NCBI RefSeq assembly: GCF_954871325.1
Contig: NC_088775.1
Location: 1,535,473 to 1,599,472 of the forward strand
Length of the DNA: 64,000 nucleotides
Origin: Gordionus sp. m RMFG-2023
Lineage: Eukaryota; Nematomorpha; Gordioida; Chordodea; Parachordodidae
Direction of reading: 5' to 3'
This document shows positions 36,771 through 50,200 of this stretch, one piece after another (position 1 is the first letter of the stretch; each line of letters begins with the position of its first letter). Position numbers and translations under genes: made by a program. Below the pieces are notes generated by a model, which worked only from the letters and a program-made list of their open reading frames with translations, searched no databases and was not told the DNA's origin.

Positions 36771-38185
36771 AACAGAATTCTAAATTAGAAAATGGGCATG
36801 AGTGGTATAATCAATTACTCCTATTTTTTTACTTTTTTAAATATTTTTGCCATCCTTAGACTTTGTTATCTCTGTTTGTATTAATAAAATTTTTTTAATT
36901 AAAATTATTATTTTTAATTTTCCATCTTAAAGGAAAATTTTATTATTTACTGTGGTAAAAACAGCCGACTAAGAAAACAAAATAATATTATATAATCATC
37001 AAGATTTGACAAATAGAAGTCAAAATATTTTTGCCATCTAATGGCATAATCTCCAGACTTACATATAGTATAAGTTAGTCAACTATTTTAGTCTTTAATA
37101 AAATTTAAAATAAAAAAAAATCATATTTATGAAACTATAATATTTTATCCTACAAATTCAAAAAGTTTAGAAAAAAATATATTACAAATAAAATATTATT
37201 ATTTAAAATATTACATATATAAATAAAATACAATCAATGTAAATTATGATATATCGGGCCAAATATATTTAAACCCAACCAAAAAAGGCTCGGCAGGAAA
37301 TTTAAAAAATTATTTTGTCTTAGCCTGAACCAAAATTATTTTCATTAATAAGGCACAACTAAGATCAAAGGAAATTTTAACCTCGTGGTGTAAGGGGATC
37401 GTGTCGTGATGTTAATTAAAGATATCTTATTTGAAAAATTTGCAAGAAAAAAAATTTCTTTACAATGCATTATATAAATTGCGGGGTCACATATTTAATG
37501 AGAAAGATGTGAGGAATGGGGGATAAAGTAAACAAGAATCTATCATATTCACATTCCAATAATTTTGGATTATCAATTCTAAACTCGGGTCCAATAAAGT
37601 TGTGTTCCTATTTCTAAATTAGAATAAAGAATCTCAAATTGATTGACTATCTTGTTCTTAATCACTTGATATTCACTAAATTTCCGATATTTTTAAATAA
37701 AATGCTTATAATACAAAGTATATATTTATAATTTAACAAGTATTATATTGAGTAGAGTGACACACCCTTATATATATACTTATTATACACACTTGTTTTA
37801 TTTTGCGTCTTGCTCAATTATATACAAAGATATCTAAAATCGAAGAAAGTGTCTTTTGTTAAAAATATCAATTTTTAAATTTCAAAAATATTATTTGTTA
37901 AAAAAATGTTCTTCAAAATAAAAAGAGTTGGTCTTCTACACATGCGCGAATAAAGTCTAATCGTAATGAATCGCTGTCAGTAAATATAAAAAGTTTTTAT
38001 TTAACTCCGTATCCCAATACATGACATATCCTTACTAGTAAAAATCTGAAAAATCTGAAAGGTGTTTGGTTGAAAATACTAGATATGGAACTCAACATAT
38101 CTATTTTCTATTCTATTTATTATATCTTTTTAAGTATAAATATCTTTTAATTTTAACTTTTCTTAAAAACATAAGGTGAGATGGG
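36771..38185 (+). repeat. Degenerate macro-repeat sequence
   Basis: Pieces match other copies: 36780-36960 resembles 38740-38880, 37430-37500 resembles 34320-34400, and 37570-37800 resembles the 26390-26600 and 10100-10340 blocks (TATTATATTGAGTAGAGT versus TAATATATTGAACAGAGT). No genes. Confidence 0.45.
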
Positions 38186-39800
38186 GGTGAACTTGACAAT
38201 CTATTTATTCATTGTGAAGCATTGTGATAAATTTATGAAAAGATCATTATATAGAGCCTTAAACAAAGGGCTTAAAAATAATTTATTTAATTAACATATA
38301 TAAGGATATTTTTTTATATTTTTTACTGTATTCATCCCACAATTTGTTTGCTGTGTACTATAGTGAAAAAAAGTATGCAGCCTTAAATTTAGGCAATATT
38401 AAGAATAATATATGAATTGTAGATATATTTGTAATTTTTTAATAAGATATTAAACCCAACGATATAATCTAACCAATTTTAACTCTTTGAATGTCAAAAT
38501 TTGCGATATAACGTAGCGTCAAAATAAAATTATAAAGCATTTTTATACTTTATTTTATTATATTCTACTTTATCTTAAAGATTATTGTAAGTTACTCCAG
38601 CACATTTCATTATAAATTTTTATGTAAATGTATAAATTAAATTATATATAAATTCAAACTCTTTATTATCAGTATAAACATATACAAGGATAAGATGCTT
38701 TTTGAAATGATAACAAATTTTTCGGGCAGTATTTTAAATAAGAAATTGGCAGTAGTAATTAATTAGCCTATTTAATTTATGCTACCCCTTATCTTTGTGT
38801 TCTCTGCTTATATTGTTTTGTTTTTTAAATTATATTATTAATTTTAATTTTCAATCTTAAAGCTACAATTAATATTTTCGTGTCGTTTAAAAAAAAATGA
38901 TTCGATTAAGATCTTAGCCATAATAATATTTATGTTATCATCGAGAATTGGCAAAAGAGGTCAAAACGTGTCTGAAGCTTTACATATAATGTTAGTTTAT
39001 CTACCATATTTTAGTCTTAACAAATTAAATAATAAAAAAAAATCTTATCTATGAAATAATAATATTTTTATCCAGAATTCAAAAAGTTTAGAAAATTATT
39101 GATAAAAATAAAATACGATTGATGTAAATTTAAGTTATCATTTTTTTCAAAGAAAAATTATAAGATAATGAAAGTTCGATTAAAATAGAGGAAGGGGGGG
39201 GGGTGATAAAAGTAAACAAAATCGATCATACTCACAATTTTGGTTTCTAAATTAACATATCGCATCTAAAATTCACTATTTTGTTCTTAACCATCCAATA
39301 TTGTCGTCTTTATTTAAAGAAAAAAAAATCATATAATTATAAATACAAAATATTATTGAGAATGGAATGACGCTACCTTTTATATTATTATTCTGTATTG
39401 GCTTACTCATTTATGGTTGACTTAATAGTAAATGCTCAATTTTTGTCAATGAATATATATATATAGATCGGTAACCATCTTTGTAGTTATATTCCCTTTT
39501 CTTTATAAGAATCATCCATGGTGTAGCAATCACCGCACTAGAATAACCTTTGCCTCTCAGATAAACACTTATTTTAAACAATTTGTCTTCATCACCAAAA
39601 TTGTTTATTCAAAATATAACGAATAGCAGATTAACCTACCTAGAGACCTGTGTATTTCTAGCCGAAGGGGTCATTCATTTATTAACGATCATTATATTTT
39701 CTACTCACTCATATTTCTATCTAATATAATTTTAAAATTTATTTTTTTTGGTTCTCAAGGGGAAAAAGAATGTAAAAAATTAATTATAATATGCTTTTAC
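38186..39800 (+). repeat. Degenerate macro-repeat copy
   Basis: 38330-38780 resembles 34440-34850. 39230-39700 resembles 11700-12300 and 45640-46140 (TTGCTC, TCAATTTTT, CACCAAAATTGTTTATTC). A G10 tract lies at 39194-39203. Confidence 0.5.
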
Positions 39801-41780
39801 ACAAAAAAATATATTATACAGTAGAATCTAGCTAAAATAATTCTCAGTATTTTGAAAGTTTCGAATAAATTTAACAAAAATAATGAATAATAAATATTAA
39901 TTAAAGTTAAGAAAACATAAATATCCCCAAGCATATTTACTATAGCGAGGTTTTATTGTAATTTAGAATAAAATATAATTAAATTATAAACATGTTATTT
40001 ATTTTTAAGACATTTATTTTCATCTCTGAACCATACTAAAAATCTTTCAATACTAATAAAATAAACTCCAAATTTAGGGTTAATATACTTTGTTGAAAGT
40101 ATTTAAAATATCGGAACCTACGAGTTAACTATTATAATATATATATTGTTTTTCATAGATATATTTGAAATTGCATTTAAGGTTTTTTTTAAATTTAAAT
40201 TAGTAGTAAAATAAATGGTTTTATACCCTATATGAATTTTATATAAAATAAAAAAATTTCCTCATTAAAATAACTATTATTAACCTGTTTATTCAGGCTA
40301 ACTTAATGGAAGAGCTCACATTTGAGGTTTAAATGTAGGTTGGGCAAATTTAAAAAAATATGTATTCGTATATAAATAAAATACAACTTAGGAAGAATGT
40401 TCATAAATGGCTCGTTTTGAGCATATTTGTTAACTGCTAACTTAATATTTTATTCAGGAAAATTTTTAAGAATAGGCTCGAAACAAGCCCTTTAATAATA
40501 CTACATAGAAAAGGTAGTTGAATATAAATACAAATAAGTTTTTAAATAATATTTTAAATATAAATACCAAATAGATAAAAAAAATATTTAAATGCAAATA
40601 CTCTGAAGAATCATGAATTATATAGAAGATAGAATTACTATTATATCCCAATATATAAATTTAAAAAATAATTATAAAATTATTTATCATATATTTTATA
40701 TCTTTGTGTTCATCTTTTAAATAATTTACTAATATTTTACTTTGAAGCAACATCTAATATAATTTTCAAAAATAATATAATAGTTATTTTTGTAATATTT
40801 TTCGCAATTTTATAATATTATTATAAAAATTTTTTATTTTATATTATTAACAGTTTTTATTTGTTAAACCAGTGGAACAGATATTCATATCTTCTTAAAT
40901 AAATTTTATATTTCCTGTGTCCACTTTTATACATTTAACAACTCATTAGAAAAATAAAATGGTATTAAATGGATAATTCATATTCGTTTTAAATTATAGT
41001 AAATACAAATTACCTTCCATATTATTGAAATAAATACAAAATAAAAATACAAAAAATATGACCCAACTCTGCCTGTAAGGGTTACAATCATTATATTATT
41101 GTTACTTTTTATCTCGTGAATTTAATTGATTTTATTTTATTTTAAATCACTCAAGTACCCTTCTACAAAAATAATAGTAATAATGTTAATTTATATCAGT
41201 ATAAAACATCTATTGTTGTTAAAAACTTCTGTTTAGTCGATTTTATATAGTTAAATTTCAAATATAAGGATGTTGTTAAGTGATAAGGAATTAAGAATTG
41301 TAATTAGCATTCCAGTAGGTAAGATATTACTTATTAGTCTTTATTACTAAAGGTTGACATAGCCGTTTTTGCTCTAATTCTACAAGATTTGATGTGGAAC
41401 AATCAATAAATTAATATCTAAATTTTAAAAAAAATATATATTTAAATAAATTGATGAGACGGGTGACAAACTGAGATGTCAATATTGATCAAATTAGTAG
41501 TGTATATAATTAGATTTTTTAAATTAAAATTTTAAATCATATGTTATGTTTATATACATATTCTATATTAAAAAACCTATTTATTTTTTGTTTTACTAAA
41601 CTAAATCGAATAGATTTTTTCCATTTTATATATTTCCTTTTGTCATTTATGATTGTTTTATCTTTGTTATCGAGTTTTATTTTTAAATAATAGACGTTTT
41701 ATAAATAATCTATTGAGTTTATTATGTAGAGCATGATATTCAATTTGATAAGAAATAAAGAAAGGGATAAAGATATGATC
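39801..41780. other. AT-rich region, nothing recognised
   Basis: Only AT-rich sequence. The minus-strand 61-codon frame at 40466-40651 is rich in F, I, L and Y, as expected from A/T-rich chance frames. Confidence 0.4.
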
Positions 41781-42236
41781 AGGGGCCAGATCAAAATTTT
41801 TAAATTGCGGGAGAAATTTGTTATTATGCGGGAGAAATAAGAAAATTGCGGTAGAAATATAAAAATTGCTAAAAAAAATTTTTTATAATTATATTATATA
41901 AATACAAAGTCGGTAATTATTTTTCAAAATAAAATAACATCTTGATTTATTAAAATATATTTATTTATAAAAAATACCAACGATCTTTTTTAAATATAAA
42001 AGAATGTAAACAAGATAAAATTTTATAAAAAAAACAATTTTAATTTTACAATTAAAAATATATTATTTGCGAATGTCCCGCAAAACTACTGCAATTGGAA
42101 ATCTACCGTATGTGTGTATAACATTATAGGGATAGGCGTTTAATTATCACTTATCACGTTTAAATACATAATAAGGTACTGCAAATATAAGAAATAATAC
42201 AGATGCAACTACAATTGCGGGAATTGTAATCCCTTA

Positions 42237-42433
42237 CAGTGTTGTGATGATTTAATAAAACATATTGACAATTATATTAAAACCCATTCATATAAAATTA
42301 ATAATTAAAATAAAAGGAATTAATAAAAGAAATTTCAATAATGCTTTATTTTAATTATTTTTGTATTATTATAATTTTATATGGATGGGTTTTAATTTAA
42401 TCGTCAATGTTTCATTAAATCATCACAACACTG
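42237..42433. mobile_element. 197-bp palindromic MITE with TA duplication
   Basis: Starts CAGTGTTGTGATGATTTAAT and ends with the exact complement (ATTAAATCATCACAACACTG, one base differing near the inner edge). Inverted similarity continues inward for about 60 bp on each side. TA flanks both ends (42235-42236, 42434-42435). A TA duplication with CAGT ends fits the Tc1/mariner superfamily. A relative is at 29402-29627. Confidence 0.8.
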
Positions 42434-42499
42434 TATCTTGTAGTACTACCTCCACAGCGATACTTATCATTACAATGTTGGTTATTTAACAATTCTAAT

Positions 42500-43180
42500 A
42501 TAAATGAAAACTATACTTGTAGAACAAAAATGAGCAAGGCTAACATCAATGTTTTAGAACCTAAATCCAGTAGGTCAATTCTTGATGATTTGAAAGATGG
42601 GCATACATATGCAATTCTAACAGTTGCATCTAATAAGGGAAATATTTTAATATTTCCCTTGATCCTCCGCTATTTCAGCAAAATTAAGGTCGATTCAATA
42701 AAACTATTAAATTTTTTCCCCTCAAATATGAAAAATCCAAAGACATAGATAGCTAACCATATCATGGTAAATGTAGCAGATTCGAGATTATCAATAAATT
42801 GCATGTCAACTATCTGATTTGATAATGCCTCAGTGAATTTGGTAAAAACAGAGTGAATTTACAGAAGTGAGTCAGCACAATGTTGGTTGCGATATGTTTC
42901 TAATACCCGCCATCGTAGAATTTTAAAATTTTATAAACCGTTAAAAAAAAATTTCTTAAATAAATATTATAAAAGCTGTCCTAACATTTTGAAAATTTTT
43001 TTCAATAATTGGCAGAGGTATATTTAGGAATGATTTTCCATGTAGGAAATATACTACATGCTGTTAATGTGTAGTTGCAATCAGAAGAATCTTAACAAAG
43101 ATTCAAAAAATTATCCTGCAGCTGTGTTACAGTTAATAATTGACAATAAATTTTATGGCGCCATTTCTATAATTTAATTA
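42500..43180 (+). pseudogene. hAT transposase fragment, plus-strand copy
   Basis: The frame from 42530 contains SRSILDDLKDGHTYAILTVA and SNKGNILIFPLILRYFSKI then KLLNFF. This matches the part of hAT transposases of the KIAA1586-like group around the first catalytic region ((D)ASNKGN-x-x-x-FPL-x-x-RYF...KLL). DNASVN follows near 42820, then RRILKFYKPLKKNFLNKYYK (about 42908). Frames are interrupted. At 42900-43160 it is the diverged mirror of the minus-strand fragment. Fold or partner domains at the C-terminus are absent on this strand. Confidence 0.65.
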
Positions 43181-43269
43181 TATTTTATTTGAGATTTTTA
43201 AATAATAGAACTAAATGTTTACAGTCGATATAAAGATATTTATAAAATTGCTGGCATGACATATTATAT

Positions 43270-44095
43270 ATTTGTTTAACCATTTACTCGGCCTCTAATG
43301 TTGTTAAAGCAATCCGATTACTCTCCTTTTTCCAGGCAGTCCTCATCAGTCTAAAAATGCGCTCGGATGAGGCATTAGAATGAGGTAAGGAGATGACATA
43401 CTAGCATATTTTTTCCAAGCATGGGGATTTATTGTTATTACGAAAAAATTCTACCCATTTCTCCTTTGCTTTTAGATCATCTAACTAAGTATTTTGGCGT
43501 ATCATAAAAAATAGAGAGAATTACAATCTCCCCAAAAAAGACATCAATGTCTTTCGGTATTTTTAATATATTTATTAAATTATAAAAACCATAAATTAAT
43601 GGCTTCTGTTCCAAAGTTATAATATTTATACATTTGTAAATAGAGTTATTAAAATCAAATTTTGATTGTAAATATTCTAAAAATGTCTTAATAAAAATAT
43701 CTGCTTCATACAAAAATGTATTAATTAGAGTATTATCTGAGCATTTTAATATAATATTTTTAGCAATAGCGCCATAAAATATATTATCAATTTTTAACAG
43801 TAGAGATGAACAGAGCTGTAGCATGATTTTGTGAGTCTTTTTTAATAAAGAATATTCTGATTGCAACTGAATATTACCTGCATGAAGTATATTTCCTACA
43901 TGTAAAACGAATTCCAAATATGCTTCTGTCATTTCATACTTGAAAAATTTTTTCAAAAATTTAGGACAGCTTTTAAAATCTCTATTTAAGAAGTATTTTT
44001 TTAAGGGTTTGTAAAATTTTAAAATTCTATAGAGGGCGGTATTAATGATAACCACCTGATTAGTATATATCGCAACAACTCACATCATTCCAAGT
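43270..44095 (-). pseudogene. hAT transposase fragment, minus-strand copy
   Basis: The 192-residue frame (43477-44055) contains RILKFYKPLKKYFL, SCPKFLKKFFKYEMTEAYLE and LLKIDNIFYGAIAKNIILK, and is preceded at about 44060 by RWLSLIP. This is the helical insertion region of KIAA1586-like hAT transposases. Downstream on the same strand (43275-43375) PHSNASSERIFRLMRTAWKK then ESNRIALTTLEAE and stop is the C-terminal dimerisation motif. A frame change separates the two parts. With the plus-strand fragment at 42500-43180 this makes two oppositely oriented pieces of one family. Confidence 0.75.
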
Positions 44096-44099
44096 CAGA

Positions 44100-44960
44100 C
44101 CACTTCATCTACTCTTTTTGCGGGAGAGAGATGTCTGCGTGTAAACTAAAAAATTGCTGGAGTCTCCCGCTGATGAGGGGAAACCTGAACCGCACCAAAA
44201 AATAAAGCAGGATAAAGGTCCATTTTTACTATCAGAGCCTTTTTAATTTTAATACGTTTAAATATCAAAGATAAAAGAATTGGGGCTATATCCATGCGTC
44301 TGTATAACACCAAAGTTGGGCGTTAATCATATCAAAGCTGAGGGAGTAACGGAATTGGATTAATACACTTCTTTTATACCAAATCAGTTTTCTGTCCACT
44401 TATCGATAGATTATTAAGGCGCCGGGATCGTTTGTTGGTTAAATCCCGCCTGCCAATTTATCTAGAAATTTATTAAATCATACAGCCAGCTTAATGTTCA
44501 AAAATATTTAAAGCTGATTAGTTTTAAAAATAATTTTCAACCTACCCTTCCCAATATTTAAAATATTTTATAAAAACCCTCTCCGCATACCCGATAGATG
44601 GGAATAGTCTGGCAAAAATCTGATAAATGCGGACCACCTTTATTACTTACTCTTTATAAAATGTTTCGAAGATCAATGGGTTCTGATAGAGAAAATGCAT
44701 CCTAAGCCCCCCTTTTCCTGTCCGGTTAGGGATACAACCCCCGACACCATGAAAGAACTGAAACTAAACATGGATGAGATTAATAAGGAGTTGGGTAAAT
44801 TATTACGGCTCTTCTAATTTTGTAAATATTAATCTCACAACTGGTACAAATGCCTATATATTTTAGTAATATGAGAAACTCCAAATAATGCTATGAAGAT
44901 ATGATAGGTGCCTAAAAAATTTAAAAATATTTCGGGCTGGGCGCGGTCTTAGATTAATTT
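44100..44960 (+). other. GC-richer stretch, possible decayed coding sequence
   Basis: Noticeably less AT-rich than its surroundings. One plus-strand frame is open from about 44612 to the stop at 44816, reading AREA-like mixed sequence such as FIKCFEDQWVLIEKMHPKPP and MKELKLNMDEINKELGKLLR. I do not recognise it. It follows the hAT fragments and could be the remainder of that element, an old LINE ORF1, or a host exon. Confidence 0.3.
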
Positions 44961-45639
44961 TTTTTTAAAAAAATAATTTACATAGAAAATTATGTTTTAT
45001 TTTGTGCTTTGGAAAGGAATCATCTATGCTATTTGATTCAATTATAAACTTACGCTAAATTTAGCGATATTTTTAGAATTCACAATTTGCAATTCAATAC
45101 AATGTCAAAAATTGCCAAATTTCAATGAATTATTGTACTTACTTTATTTAAAAAATTTTTTTTTTTATAAATCACTTTATTGCTAGCCCTACAAATTTCA
45201 TATGAAAATTTTAAATAATAACTATAATATTTTTTTTAAAATATAAATTCAAATTTTAACGACCAGTTTGAAAATTTTTACCAAAGAAATGAATAGTAAA
45301 ATAAATTATTTTGTTTTTCAGTCTTTTTTAGTTACTTCCCCATTTACCATTGTTGGTTATTAATCAAAATTTAATTTTATATCATAAAAGAAAGATTTTA
45401 TTATTTTTGTGTTAGTAAATCAAATTTAATTAAGACCATTATAAAAAAGGTTTGTTTACAAATTATAAAAAATTTCTTGTCAAATTGATGAAGTCTATAT
45501 AAAAGTATAAAGATATAAAATATAATTAATGTTCAGGCAAAATTCTATTTTTTGAATAATATATTATAAAAATAAATTGTTTATAAATGCAATATATAAC
45601 GTGCATGATAACATTTATATTTATTAATGAGGATTCAAA
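44961..45639 (+). repeat. Degenerate repeat epsilon copy
   Basis: 44990-45330 weakly follows the epsilon order (TACTTTATTTAAA, AAATTTCATAT, AAATTCAAATTTTAAC, GAATAGTAAAATAAATTA). No gene. Confidence 0.4.
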
Positions 45640-48600
45640 AATTACTTGGACTTGTCTATTCACGATTCCTAGAAATCTTAAAATTATTCTGGTTTCCGAA
45701 ACTGACCATTTTGTTTTTAACCACCCTGTGCTATCGTCATTTTCAATAAAATATTCATAAATAAAATTATATAACTATAGTTAATGAATATTATTGTATA
45801 GATTTATGTGAAGCATCTTTTAGTATTATTATTATTCTTCCCTCACCTTCTTTCTATATTCATTTTAATAGTGAAAAATGTGAAATAGATTTTATATAAT
45901 GATAATAAAAGTAAACATTGCTCAATTTTTATCAGCGAACAAATATAGACTAAAAACCAATCTTTCGTTGTTCAATCTCTATCATAGTAATTCATCAATG
46001 GCAGAACTCCGGTATATAGTTTAAGGCCATTAAATTAAATAAATCGTTTGTTCATGACCAAAATTATCACTCAATTTATAACAAAAATTACCTCCATAGA
46101 ATATAATTACAGTGCATCGTTGCTCATTCATTAAAAATCCTTATATACTCATTTATTTTTATATAATTTCAATTGTTTTTTTTATAAAAATTTATTATAA
46201 GAAATTTGGCAAGAACATCTAAGTAACACATTAATTATTATATGCTTTAGATAAAAATATTTTATTAAAATGTTATATAGTAAAAGCTAGCTATAGTGAT
46301 TCTCAGTATAACTTTCTTAGAAAGACGATCTGTTTATTAGTCAACTTATAAGAGATTTTACCTCTAAAATATAGTTATTACAATCATTATATTACTATTT
46401 CGTTTAATCGTTGAAATTTATTTTAATTTTTTAAAAATCATTCTAGTAAAATGTCACAGGAATAAAAGTAATTCATATTTATATATCAGTGTATAAATGA
46501 ATTGTTAAGTTCAAATAAATTAAATTTATTTCAATTTATCCGATTGTTTTATACTCTTTTTGACATCTTTTGTAAAAATTTCAAGGCGTAAAGTTTATAA
46601 ATATTAATTAGTTGAATTACCTTTGGGTCCTATCATCTTTATGAGCATTCATATTAAAATACCTTTTTAAAATATTTTTATCTTAGACATAAATATATAA
46701 TTTATGTATGATTATATAGAGTTGAATTCTCTATATATAGGGTTTAATCTTAAATATGGCTAAATCTAATTTATATGTTTTTTTTTAAATTTAAATGCCT
46801 ACGAATGGGTTTAGTCTATAATTGAGAAAGTAAAATTTATCTTCTTCTACCTATGAGCTTTATACTGTTAGGTGTTCTTGGGGAAATTTTTTAAAGACTT
46901 ATTGGGAATGGCAAATTTTTTAAAAGTAATACCTTCACCAAAATTTTTTAATTTTTTAATTTTACATAGTTTTACATATTTATATATATTCTTTTTTTTT
47001 AAATAATAAAATCATTAATTGCTTTCTAGAATTTTTCAGAAATATATTAAATTTAGAATTTGTAGATTTTAACTGTCGAAAATGATAACTATTATCATTT
47101 TTGGCATCAGGTTTGATGAACCACTCAATCACTCCTAAAGATAATCTTTTAAATTTGGCCTTGATTGCTTGGATATCTAGCTTCTTACAAAATGCTGATT
47201 GTACTAGTGGTTATGACTGATTGGAAGCATTACCAAGTCTTAACATAGTTAACCTCATCAGATGAACAAGAGTTTCCATAAGCCACCAAATTGGATGTAT
47301 TCTTCAACAACATGCATGTGTATAAAATGTTGAATATAGATCGATTCCAATCAGGCATATGGTGTTAATTGATAAAGGCAGACATGAAAGGCACAGAGCG
47401 ATTAATTCAGTTTTTGCTCTTAGGAAAGCCCGAATACCAAACCTTCTGGAGCCTGCTAATTTATATCAGATAACCTAAGGCCATATGTTATAACTTCTCT
47501 TCTCATCTTCTGTTAATATACACGAGATAAAAATAATAACATTCTAAATCAACAAAAATTTTTTTTTTTACCAATCGTTATCTCTTCCCTTGGACATTTG
47601 TCAAGAGGAACTTTAAATTTTTCCAAAAATATAGGTCGAAAAATGAGCCCTTACATTATAAAACAAGGAATTTACTATTAAAAATATTCGTGTTTTTTAA
47701 GAACTTGTAAACCCAATTCCGTTTTATAAAATGGTGTTTATTTTTAATATATTATTATATATTATTAATAAAATTAATAATTATAATTATAAATAAGAAG
47801 ATGCAATGTTTGTATTAGCTGAAATCTTGATTTATTTAAAAATGGCCGAAATTGATGCTGTTGAGTAATCATTTCTGAATTGTTTCAAGTTATAAAATGG
47901 AAATTCATAGAATAAGTTTCTTAAATATAGGTAACCTCTCGCTTATACTAATTTATCTCAAAATAAGTAAGTTTATCTAAAGGAATAAAATTATTTTAAA
48001 TATCTCTCTTTTTAAATAAATCATATTTTACATTTTTTTTGAGTGCTAAAATGAGTCGAATTGGGAATTTTTGAATGAATAATTATATACACGCCACGAG
48101 ATTTTAAATTATTATATGTATATATAAAAAAATTTTCAAAGTTTATGAAGAATGTATGAAGGAAAATCGGACAAATGTTAAAAGTATTATATTAAAATAT
48201 ATAGCAACAAATGTTTTACTCAATAGTTTAAGAACCCCTAAAAAGGGATATATTTAAAGATATCATTAATTATTTTTATTTGTTGACAAGGAGATTTTCT
48301 AATTTATTTGAAAGTGATTATTTAATATTACATATAAATTTTTAAAAAATTTATCTAGCCACCCTAATTAAATTTTATATGCAATATGAGGTTTTTTTTT
48401 TGTCTGAACACATTTAGTTGGTATGAATTCTAAAGCTCTACTTTCAAAATTATTTTAACAAGAATTTCAAAATACTCAAAAACTTTATTCAAAAACTTTA
48501 CTCAAAAATTTTTTTAGGAAAATTTTAAAATATAGACATAAAATTTTTATTTAATTCTGATTTATTCATAAATTGCTGAATAAAAAATTATGCCATTATT

Positions 48601-50200
48601 TAATTGTATTTTATCCACGTTTACCTTAGCGTAATTTTTTATAATTTTATAAAGATACATAATGTGTGATTATAAATTATCAAAGATTACGAAAATACCC
48701 CAGAATTGACAATGCTTTAACATCGCCATAAATTAATATTTTTAAATCCAGTTTTATTTATATAATTATTAGGTTTATAAATTAAAATCCATTTCAAGCT
48801 CAAAAATCTTAAAAATATCAAGTGTGAGGCCATTTTATATATTTCTCGCTCTTAATGAAATTTTTTTTATAAAATGGTTTGAACATAAAAAAAATAAATA
48901 AAATATAAGCCGAGCTGAAATATCTTTAGGCCAAAAATAATAATAATTTTTTTTACTTTATTTTTAATAGAAGAAAATGGGAACAAAACAACTAGTATAA
49001 AACATTTAATTTTGCATGTTATTCATTTAAACAACGATTTTTATAATTAATTATGACGCATCTAAAACTTCAAGAATCAAGCCTTTTTTTTCACTTTTCA
49101 TTGACTGCAAATTTTCCTTGATAATTTTTACCTGGATTGAATTCTTAAATTGAGAGCATATGGATAAGAGCTAAGGATAAATTGATTAAATTTTAACTTA
49201 TTTTTGGTATAGGAAGAGATGACATAGTAATATGCATGTATAGTAGGAAAAGATAAAATTGAATTAAATGTACATAATAAGTTGCAAATTTCAAGGAAAT
49301 TTATATTTTAATAAGTTAATAAATTATGATTACATCATTACTTAGTAACCTTGATATATAACAATATTATTTTTATCCTTATATTTTTGTTTTAAATAAA
49401 AGAGAAAATGACTAGACCTGGTATATATGCAATACATTCAATAATTATAACTTTGTGTTAAAAATTTATTATTCGTTAACAATATTTTATACAAATTTTG
49501 AAATGCCTATAACTACCTAAGATTTAGCGTTTGTCACTTATTTTATTGCAACTCCTGCATAATTTTATTTGGGCGAAATTAAAGCGTCCATATAAGTAAG
49601 GAATTTATTTAAATTTTCATAATTTAATCTTGTTTAAGTTCTTTTTCTGTTGAGACAGATTGTCAGGCCAGCCCACGTGATTAAATTAATACGAGCTCCA
49701 AACCTAAAGGTCTTCATCCCTCCTAACTCCAGTTTACCCACTCTACTATTTATTTTGCTTTAATTTTGAAACTCTTATAACTTGATGAATAATCATAATT
49801 TTATAAACCAGTACAAGGGAGCAGTTAAATAGAAACAATAAGTGAAAATATTTCTATGAGTAAATAATTTTACAGAGTTCCAAATTTAATATAAAATTTT
49901 GAAAATTATTATATTCTATCCGAATTCAAAATTTTAGTTACGTCATTGATATCAACATCGACTCAAAGATCTCCCTTTATATAATATTCTTTTCTTAATG
50001 ATTCTATCAATTTTTAATATATTAATTATCTTAAATCAATATATATTTATCACAAATAAGATTTTTAGATGAATTGTAGATTTGATGAGGCTAACGGTTT
50101 TATAACTATGGGAGAGGGGGGGGGCGGTGTAAATGGTTTTATGCCCCTATTTCTTTTAATGAAGGGATAATCTTATATTCATATGTTAATATTATATGTA
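45640..50200 (+). repeat. Long repeat unit delta, copy B
   Basis: Collinear with copy A (11740-16620). The two agree closely for long stretches, for example TATTATATGCTTTAGATAAA and AAAGCTAGCTATAGTGATTC. It contains an extra 355-bp block (49285-49640) that is absent from A but present in C at 53700-54055. It is interrupted at 50201 by a TA-flanked element. Confidence 0.75.
47095..47510 (+). pseudogene. LINE endonuclease-domain scrap (copy B)
   Basis: Equivalent of 13260-13710 in copy A: GRHERHRAI is readable from about 47380, and KARIPNLLEPANL from about 47423. Broken, without reverse transcriptase. Confidence 0.55.

Noticed and set aside
1-37405. 13-bp match between the window start (CACGATCCCCTTA) and the inverse at 37393-37405 as terminal inverted repeats
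   Set aside because: The match does not extend, flanks are unrelated, and a single 13-mer can occur by chance at this scale.
44400-44470. tRNA-derived SINE suggested by GGTTAAATCCCGCC
   Set aside because: No matching A box, no cloverleaf, and no second copy in the window.
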